From: Vandiemenella viatica | Taxonomy: Eukaryota; Arthropoda; Insecta; Orthoptera; Morabidae | Assembly (NCBI GenBank): GCA_031002005.1 | Contig: JARYHS010008074.1 | Coordinates: 281,233,930-281,297,929, forward strand | Direction: 5' to 3' | DNA length: 64,000 nucleotides | Shown here: positions 56,550 to 64,000 of the stretch, in pieces | Numbering within the stretch: the stretch's first letter is position 1 | Layout of the letters: each line of letters opens with the position of its first letter | Position numbers and translations under genes: made by a program | The notes under the pieces: model-generated | Seen by the model: the letters and a program-made list of their open reading frames with translations, nothing else | Database searches by the model: none | Told to the model about the DNA's origin: nothing

Positions 56550-59300
56550 AACACGTGGTCAAAGTGATAATCCCCACAAACATTTGTGTCTGACAATGTG
56601 GGGCGCAAACACACAAAAAAGACAAAAACACAACTGATAAAGAAATTTTTGGGACAAGCCCCTTATAAACAGGAGAACATAATGGGAGGTGGGTGATGTG
56701 AGAGACTGCCTCACAGAGTGACAGTTGGCCAGGAAAATTGTGGGGGGGGGGGGTAAATTCAAACAGAAGAAAAGTAGGGGCAGTGATTCAGAGCTAATAC
56801 CCAATCATAGATAAAAATCCAACTGATCTCTGGTCATTGGGAAGAGCAAAATATAATTAAATATAAATATGAAAAATTAATATATATATATATATATATA
56901 TAGATTTAAAAATATAAAAATAATTTAAAAATAATACAATAATGATTTAATTTTTTTAAGCCAAAGACACTATGAAGAAGTCACCTTAGGTTAGTGGTGG
57001 TTCAATATAGGTTGTGGGGATGGAGGCAAAGAGAGGATTAAAAATCTGTAAACATAAGTAAAAATAATAATAATGATTGGGTATTATCTGAGTTGAGACT
57101 GGGTGGTTGCCTTGTGCCCAGTTTGTACTGGTAGCCAAGTTCCCACCTTCTGAGTTCAGAGGAGCTGCTGCTACTAGGGAGGACTCTGATAGCATGGACC
57201 ATGAAACAGGAGTTGATCACAGGTAATGTCATGGGCAGCAACTTTGGGTTCCGTGTGAACACCATCTGTCCGTGACCATTTATTCTTATGGAAAGTGGAT
57301 TTGTGTCAAACCTATATATGAAACCAGGCAGTGGTTGCATGTTAACTGGTAAATTACATGGTAGGTTTCACAGGTGGCGTGTGCTATGATAGAGAAGCTT
57401 TCCCCTGTGACAGGGTTGGTGAAAGTGGTGGAGGCATGGTGTATGTTGGACATCTTGCAGCAGGGTCTATTGCACGGGAAAGAGTCTCGGGGCTTACTGC
57501 TGGGACGAGGAAGACTATATTTGTGAACTAGAAGTTCGCTGAGGTTAGGAGGTCTGCTGAAACAAGTTCTAGGAGGGGCAGGGAGGATTTTAAGAAGAAT
57601 GGATCTCATTTCAGGGCAGATTTGCAGGAAATCATAGCCCTGCCAGAAGATTAAGTTAATGGTTTCGAGGCCTGGGGAGTATTGTGTGACTAAGACTGGA
57701 TTGTGGTTGGTTTTTGTGGGTTTCGGATGACTGATGGGCTGAGTCGGTTGTAACGTTGCCTGTGAAAGCTGTTTGTTCACCAAAACTGGAGGGTAGTTGC
57801 CGAAATCAATGTTTGTGAAATGCTGTTTGAATAATCCATGAGGGACTTTTGGTTGGAGCATATGCATTTACCTCGAATGGTAAGACTGTAGGGGACTGAA
57901 CATTTGATATGGTACAGGTGGCATTTGTAAAAATGGAGATACTGTTGAAGGTTGGTGGGCTTGATGTGGACTGAAGAGTTGGGGAAGCCATTGGAGAGAG
58001 ACAAATCCACATCCAGGAATGTGACCTGGGTGTGGGTGTAGGACCAAGTGAATTTCAGCATGCTAAAGGTATTGAGATGGTTCAGGAAATTTCGTAGTTC
58101 GTTTTCTCCGCATCCAAATCATAAAGATGTTGCCAATGAATCGAAGCCAAATGAGGGCTTTGAGAAGGACTTCCTCCAGAAATATCTGTTCCAGATGGCC
58201 CATGAACATATTAGCATAAGAGGGGGCATGCAGGGCCCTTGGCAGTGCCACAGGTTTGGTGATATATGAAGCCTTCACAGGAGAAGTAGTTGTTATTGAG
58301 AATCAGGTGCCCCAGTTTGATGAGGAATAATGTCATAGGTAGGCTGTTGGGATGGTGCTGGTTCAGAAAATGTTCCATGGCCCTGAGGCTTTGCGGGTGT
58401 GGAATGTTTGTGACGTCAATGGTAACCAGTATGGAGTTGGAAGGAAGAGGGGTGGGTATGGTAGAAAGCCGGAAGAGAAATTGTTGTGTGTCCTTTATAT
58501 TAGAAAGGAGCTGACTAACTATGGGTTGTAGGTATTGGTCAGCCAAGGCAGAGACGAGCTCAGTTGGCGATCCGTAAGCTGCAACAATAGGGCATCCTGG
58601 ATTGTCAGGTTTATGGATGTTTGGAAGGGGAGAAAAGGTAGGTGTATGTAGATTCTGGAGAGTAAGAAGTGAAATGGATTGTGGGGTGAGACCTTGGAGG
58701 GGCCCACTAAACTGTACATATTCCTATACTTTCTTGATGACAGTAGGAGTTGGATCTTCCGATAGGTGGCAGTAAGTGCTGGTGTCTGATAACTGATGAA
58801 GAACTTCAGCCACATAGTCACTCCTGTTCATGACTACATTGGTTGAGCCCTTGTCAGCTGGAAGGATAATGATATCTGGATTGCTTGGGAGTTGTTTCCT
58901 GGCGTGGGTTTCAGCTGGGATAAGATTACTGGTGTTTGCTAATGATTTAAGGAAAGTGGGAGAAACCAAACTAGTGGACAGGAAATCCTTGAACTTTTGG
59001 AGGGGATGGTTCTGGGGAAGAGGTGGAGGGTCAAGTGTGGATGATGGTTTGAATTTATGTAGACTTGGTTCCAGGTGGTCTTGATACCCCTGTTCACTGC
59101 CATGAGTGGCAAAGTGATACACCAGCAGTACACCAGCAGAGTGTACTGCAGAATGATAGAGAGTCGCGAACTAGTTTGGTATGGTCAAATATGGGGGAAG
59201 GTGAGTCCTTTGGAGAGTACAGAGAGTTGGGATTCAGATAATAATAATAATAAATTATTATTATTATTGTATTATGTTTTATATTTTTAAATTTATACAT
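56550..59300 (-). pseudogene. Penelope-like element, longest copy
   Basis: On the minus strand from about 59122 the text includes PDIIILPADKGSTNVVMNRS, a typical N-terminal reverse transcriptase block. SNSILVTIDVTNIPHPQSLR (about 58430) and YANMFMGHLEQIF follow, with a catalytic region read as FIGNIFMIW, so the expected Y-x-D-D is lost. Next are VTFLDVDLSLSNGFPNSS, PCNRPCCKMSNIHHASTTF and YHVIYQLTCNHCLVSYIG, the last being the GIY-YIG start. A 3' tail with CTGTTTATAAGGGGCTTGTC runs to 56550. Several frame shifts. The N-terminal end stops at the mariner at 59304. A (TA)n run sits at 56880-56903. Confidence 0.85.
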
Positions 59301-59303
59301 GTA

Positions 59304-60633
59304 CAGGGTGACTTGCAGGAACTGGACGAATTTGGTTCAGCTGTAGCATTGTTGTTACACGTGATGGTGAGATTAAGGTTATATCATTGTTTTGAGTGTG
59401 TCCTACCATTTTAGTCATAATGGATCAGTGGTCAGTACAGCATCGTGTTTTTGCATACGACATTTTTGTTAAAAATGGTGAATCTATTATCAAGCACAGC
59501 GTATCTTTCGAGGCCACTTTAATATCGGTCGGAATGACACAGTTCCAAGCCGAAACACATTGTTAAGATGGGTTCTGAACAACAGGAACAGTAACAAAGA
59601 AACAGCCAACCAATCCTGCAAGAACAGTGAGAACGCCCGATATCATCACCATAGTGAGAACCGCTTTAATCAGGAGTCCGAGCCGATCTTCACGCAGACA
59701 AGCATGAGAGCTAAACATGAGCCGCGATTCTGTGAGGATTATTTTAGGATTAGATTTGAAATTTCATCCCTACAAAATGCAGGTGGTGCAGCAACTCGAA
59801 GAGAGGGCCTATGAACAAAGAGAAGACTTCGTATTGCATATGCAAGTGCTGCTTTGTGATAATCCTAATGCAATACTGTTAATGAGCGACGAAGTTCATT
59901 TCCACTTCAACGGCTCAGTTAACAAACAAAGCTTTCGATATTGGGCGACTGAAAATACATGTAACATTCATGAAGAAACTCTCCAAAGGCAACAGTTTGG
60001 TGTGAGGTAGCCCGCTTTGGAATAATTGGACCATACTTTTTCGAGGAAAATGGCGTCACAGTGACAGTAAACTCTCAACGCTATGTTCGCATGTTGGAAA
60101 CATTTCTCAGACCGGAACTTCGGAGGCGCGGAATAAACAAGAAAAATGTTTACTTCCAACAGGATGGGGCCACAGCGCGTACTTCCCGCGCATCGATGGG
60201 AGTTGTGAAGAGGATGTTCCCTGACAAACTAATTTCCCGTTTTGGTGACGTGCCGTGGTCGCCAAGGTCACCGGATTTGTCTACCTGTGACTATTTCCTA
60301 CGGGGATATTTGAAAGCTTGTATCTACACTCACAAACCACGTATTTAATTAGAGCTGAAAGATGCAATTAAAGAAGAAGTGAATTTGATTGGAGAAGATA
60401 TGTTGACCGAAGTTTTTGATGGTTTCTACAGAGGATGGAAATCTGCATTCAAGTGGATGGCCAGTACATGCATGACATCATATTCAAGAAATGAACAAAA
60501 TGTTTTATACAACATATGTTTTATGAAATGGTATGTTTTCACCATTATATCTATAACAATTAAATAATAGTACTAAGTAAATTAACTTTGTACTGCTCAT
60601 TTGAAAAACGTCCGGTTCCCGCAAGTCACTCTG
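59304..60633 (+). mobile_element. mariner-superfamily transposon
   Basis: The inverted ends CAGGGTGACTTGCAGGAACT and GGTTCCCGCAAGTCACTCTG lie between TA dinucleotides (59302-59303 and 60634-60635). The length is 1330 bp. It separates the Penelope element ending at 59300 from a Penelope tail at 60640 in opposite orientation. Confidence 0.9.
59420..60565 (+). pseudogene. mariner-superfamily transposase pseudogene (DD36D-like)
   Basis: An ATG at 59420 opens MDQWSVQHRVFAYDIFVKNG. Later text includes LLRWVLN-like helix-turn-helix residues, SDEVHFHFNGSVNKQSFRYW (first aspartate, about 59890), FQQDGATARTSRASMGVVKR (second, about 60160) and PWSPRSPDLSTCDYFLRGYL (third, about 60270). The second and third aspartates are separated by 36 residues, unlike the 34 of true mariner or of the copy at 21790. 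At least two frame breaks (near 59560 and 60010) disable it. Confidence 0.85.
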
Positions 60634-60639
60634 TATATA

Positions 60640-61010
60640 CATTTTTTAATTTTTCATATTTAAATTTAATTATATTTTGCTCTTCTCACCGACCACAGAT
60701 CAGTTTGGATATTTATTTATGCTCAGGTATTATCTCTGAATCACTTTTCCTCTGTTTGAATTTACCCTTCACCATTTTCCTGGCCAACTGTCGTTCTGTA
60801 AGGCAGTCTCCCACATCACCCACCTCCCATAATGTTCTCCTGTTGATAAAGGGCTCATCCCAAAAATTTCTTTATCAGTCGTGTTTTTGTCTTTTCTGTG
60901 TGTTTGCACCTCACATCAATCATCTAAAAGTAAGTGGTGGCTCATTTTCCTATCCTAATTTAATTCCTTTTCACTACGTAGTGCCTTTGACTTCATTGTT
61001 TACAAACCAT
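60640..61010 (+). repeat. Penelope-like 3' tail
   Basis: TTTTCCTGGCCAACTGTCG, GGCAGTCTCCCACATCACCC and TTGATAAAGGGCTCATCCC match the inverted tail at 56550-56860 in order. No coding region is left. Confidence 0.7.
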
Positions 61011-61569
61011 ATAAATATTTATTCATAGTTATTTATATCAATGTGTCTTGTATTCTCTGTCTTAAATGTAGTTGGACATTCAGTTACTCTTAGAAAATGG
61101 TTTGTTGTTATGGTTTTGTACAGAGATGTAGACGGAATATTGTGAGCATGTATAAGTCGAGCAGCAGTTGTTACATACAGGAACGTAAGATTGTTACACT
61201 ACAAATACTTGTTAAGTGTTTTAAATATACACACCATTGTCAGAGTTGATATTTAAATGTAAGAAGTTACCTGACCACTGCCAAAAGAACTTGCTTACTT
61301 CAGATTCCATGAAATTGCTTCTCTTAATGTAGTTTGGTGTTGGTAGTAAAAAAGGACAATATTACATCTTTACTGTCAAAAAACAAGAATCTGCAATCTT
61401 TAAAGAGGGTAATAAATTGAACAATAATTATGTCCTGCAGTGGCCACAAAGAATCAATTAATATAAGAACAACAAACTAAGATATCTGTCACAACCATGA
61501 AAGGCTTTAATTGCTAATTTTGGTTATTAACGCTTATGTTTAAACATTAATTTCCTAAAAACTTGTTTC
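61011..61569. other. unassigned intron sequence
   Basis: No feature recognised. Confidence 0.4.
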
Positions 61570-61750
61570 CAGGCCCGGCGCTAGGAATTTCGGGCCCGGG
61601 ATAAATTGGCAACCTTTTTTTTTGCGACAATGGGCGGATTCTTGGCTTCGAGGCCTGGGGGCAGCCTGTGATTGGGGCCCCCCCTCAGTCGGCGGGCCCG
61701 GGTAGTACATTTGACCCGCTTACACCCCCCCCCCCCTAATGCCGGCTCTG
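61570..61750. mobile_element. short hAT-type element
   Basis: The ends CAGGCCCGGCGCTAGG and CCTAATGCCGGCTCTG are inverted. Flanks CTTGTTTC (61562-61569) and CTTGTTCT (61751-61758) match at 6 of 8. GC-rich, with GGGCCC words and a run of 12 C. It lies against a minus-strand LINE fragment. Confidence 0.7.
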
Positions 61751-62250
61751 CTTGTTCTGACCTCAATTTTCTGATCATCTCTTCATGGGTCTACCAATAT
61801 CCAATATCTAGGATAGTATTGCATGGCAGGCTTCAGAAAACTGTAATTACTCTTCCAATTTGTCCTTTTTTGGAATTCTGTCATTCAAAAATAAATATTC
61901 CATTGCTGCCTTATTTTCTTATTCCTTGTGCCTTCTTCTATGTTTAGGGGATATCCTTTTACTGCTTTTCATTTTGAATTCTCATGTTGTTTATAATGTT
62001 CTGATTTATTTACCGATATTTCACTGCCATTCATCAAAGTAAGTACTACCATTGTTTTGTAAAATTTAAGTTTAGTTTCTCTTCGGGCTTTACCTTTCAG
62101 TGTTTGTCGAGTTGTTCCAAACACACATTGAAATTGGTGAAATTATCTTTGTTATAGGATAATTCACAATCAAGGTAGGTAAAGCTGTAGACTTGTTCTA
62201 TTGGATAATTATTGATCACTATTTTGACACTGATATGATACCTCCCTTCC
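61751..62250 (-). pseudogene. RTE-like LINE reverse transcriptase C-terminal fragment
   Basis: Minus-strand text gives VINNYPIEQVYSFTYLDCEL (about 62180), FYKTMVVLTLMNGSE (about 62030) and, after a break, RVI-type remnants to 61751. The blocks correspond to the part after the catalytic motif (I-Q-F-YLG, and KFYKTM-P-LLYGSE). Only the tail survives. Confidence 0.6.
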
Positions 62251-62564
62251 TTTGCCATAACTTTTTTTTTATTTTTATTTTTTTATTTTTTTGCTATTAG
62301 CTCAGATCATTTACTTAATGTTGACTCAAGTTTTATAAATTTATCATGAAAATGGCAATTTATTCCAAAGTTTCAGAATTTCTTGTGTACTTTAATTAAA
62401 TTATCATTGCCATCATTTGTCAACCCTGGAATTTTTGCAATATAATGCCATTTCAATCCAGATAATTTAGCAACATTACCTTGTTTCAGTTCATAAAATT
62501 TAGCATCAATCACTGTCTCAGTAACCATAATGCAGCTATCTCACTCTATTGTTGATGAGTGGAT
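62251..62564. other. unassigned intron sequence
   Basis: A T-rich run near 62266-62293; nothing else recognised. Confidence 0.4.
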
Positions 62565-62848
62565 CAGTATCAGATAAGCAACATAGCAAGAGTTAGCAAA
62601 TGCTACGGGCCCCACACCTTGTGGGTATATGTATAAATGATCCAACTTTAATGAATATAGAAAATGATTTATTTAGAAATAGTGATTTGGTGGCTAGTGT
62701 TACCTCTAAATTTGCTCACCTTAAGTCAAGAAATATAGTTCTGTAAATGGATGTTTTATATTATTTCCTAAACTTTAACACCTAAAGCAAATCAAGGGCC
62801 TCCTGTTCGCATTTGCTACAGGCCCTGTGCTGTCTTAATCTGGCTCTG
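62565..62848. mobile_element. short hAT-type element, relative of 49291-49499
   Basis: The right end, inverted, reads CAGAGCCAGATTAAGACAGC, matching CAGGGCCGGATTAAGACAGC at 49291, and GTAGCAAATGC follows. The left end is CAGTATCAGATAAGCAAC. Flanks GAGTGGAT (62557-62564) and GGATGGAT (62849-62856) match at 6 of 8. Confidence 0.6.
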
Positions 62849-62869
62849 GGATGGATATAAACCCAAAAA

Positions 62870-63130
62870 AAAATTAACACACAATGTGTGTACGTGTCTA
62901 ATGTCTATCCATGTTGTAAAACTGCTGCAGCCTTCAACTTTGGTAAGCGGTGGTTATTCATCTATCCAAATGTTTATTTAATCCCACTTTATAGCACCTT
63001 TGTTTCCTAACTGTTGCAGGTTTCTTTTTTTCCTGAAGAAAGGCATGGCCCAAAATATTGTTTTTTTGTGTTTGTGGATTATATTATATTTTTTTTTTTT
63101 GTTGCTACTCTCCTCCTCTCTTCAACTTTG
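62870..63130 (+). repeat. Penelope-like 3' tails in tandem
   Basis: TTCAACTTTGGTAAGCGGTG occurs near 62936 and TTCAACTTTGGTAAATATAA near 63120. Between them lies CCTGAAGAAAGGCATGGCCC with AAAATATTG, the family's conserved tail core (compare 28190). Confidence 0.6.
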
Positions 63131-63154
63131 GTAAATATAATTTCTTTATATATA

Positions 63155-64000
63155 CAAGGTGTATTCACATAATTTCAAGACTGATTTTTTTCTGAGTTGA
63201 GGACAGCGCGCAGACCAGTTCCTATAAAGAAGAAGCAATGCTATGTGCAATTCTTTCCATGTGGAACAAGAGGCTCAAAGATGGCCGCAAGGATGTTGAA
63301 GATGATTACTGCACTGGAAGACCTTCAACAGTTCATCAAAATTTGGTGAAAGTGCGTGAACTTTTAAATGCTCACTGTCATCTTAGTGTTAGATTACTTG
63401 CAGATGAACTAGGATTGGTTCAGACTATGGTGTTCAAGATAGTGACAGAAGATTTGATGATGAGTTCCGACAGCTGAACAGAACACACGATGGCAGCCTG
63501 TTTGTGAAGAAATGTTTGAACGTTTGCAAGTCGATCCCAATATTTTAGATAAAGTGGTTACTGGTGATGAGGCATGGATCTACAAGGACGATCCTGAAAC
63601 GAAGCGGCAAAGTGTGAATTGGCACACCAGCTTATCTCCAAAGCATAAGAAACCTCGCATGAGCAAGTTGTGCATGCTCATTGTTTTCTTCAATGCCAAA
63701 GGAGTTATTCACAAATAGTTTGTTCCTTCCAGACTGTCACAGTTCAGTTTTATACTGAAGTGCTCCGCCGTTTGAAGGATCAAGTCCGCTGCATCTACCT
63801 GGAGATCAAAGGCAATTGGGTTCTTCACCACGGCAATGCACTCTCTCACACGTTGCTCACCACCAGTTTAGTTTTGACCAAGTTTAATGACCCAACCTAG
63901 CTCCCAGCAACTTCTTTTTGTTTACCCAAATCAAGAGAGATCTGATATGGAAGTTATTCTACACAATTCCAGTGATCCAGGCAGCTTCAATGGGGACACT
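63155..64000 (+). mobile_element. mariner element cut by the window end
   Basis: Left TA at 63153-63154 is followed by CAAGGTGTATTCACATAATT. Transposase pieces follow in order. The right end lies beyond 64000. Confidence 0.75.
63238..63970 (+). pseudogene. mariner transposase pseudogene, third lineage
   Basis: WNKRLKDGRKDVEDD and GRPSTVHQNLVKVRELL (helix-turn-helix region) are followed by TGDEAWIYKDDPETKRQSVN (first aspartate, about 63560). MLIVFFNAKGVIHK comes next, and later LHHGNALSHTLL (about 63830). The second aspartate (usually HDNAPSH) is read as glycine, so the catalytic triad is broken. The N-terminus is shortened and stops occur at 63478 and 63719. Confidence 0.8.

Noticed and set aside
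1..64000. CRISPR array, rRNA, bacterial operon or integrated virus
   Set aside because: No evenly spaced short repeats with unique spacers, no rRNA blocks and no operon-like gene packing. The only retroviral-like element is a decayed LTR retrotransposon with no recognisable envelope gene.

Overview
This is a eukaryotic nuclear window, AT-rich, with very long introns and dense, decayed transposable elements (TEs). The mix of SINEs with tRNA-like heads, Penelope-like elements, several mariner/Tc1 lineages, Tigger, piggyBac and hAT elements suits an arthropod, most likely an insect. This is an inference; I cannot name the species.

The only host gene I can support is inositol polyphosphate multikinase (IPMK), on the + strand. 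It begins at about 13655 with an 18-nt first coding piece. It continues at 13848-14040, 29256-29432 and 53683-53811, and its 3' half lies beyond the window. All splice phases agree and the last exon carries the family signature P-x-x-x-D-x-K-x-G. Introns of 15.2 kb and 24.3 kb are packed with TEs. From 13655 onward the whole window therefore lies inside this gene, unless an unseen gene sits within an intron.

Region by region. Positions 1-10674 are intergenic, with hAT-type ends, SINEs, a Tc1 fragment, LINE pieces, a foldback element and a CG-rich Harbinger-like element. Positions 10675-13372 are a hAT element with an exact 8-bp target duplication, ending about 280 bp before the IPMK start codon. 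Positions 14.0-29.2 kb (intron 2) hold a LINE reverse-transcriptase remnant, a degenerate tandem array, a large foldback, a mariner and several Penelope fragments. Positions 29.4-53.7 kb (intron 3) hold a Penelope element, a minus-strand LTR retrotransposon (32885-43676) carrying inserted Tigger, SINE, palindrome and piggyBac elements, and a 5.3-kb hAT-type element with no recognisable transposase. Positions 53.8-64 kb hold SINEs, a Penelope element, a nearly complete mariner-superfamily element, short hAT-type elements and a mariner cut by the window end.

No CRISPR array, rRNA gene or functional tRNA gene is seen. The most unusual structure is a perfect 127-bp palindromic insertion with a 13-bp target duplication (36052-36369), sitting in a SINE inside a Tigger inside an LTR element. 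Hammerhead-ribozyme-like cores recur there and at the ends of Penelope-like copies. All functional statements about TEs rest on motif recognition by eye; no alignment or database search was run.
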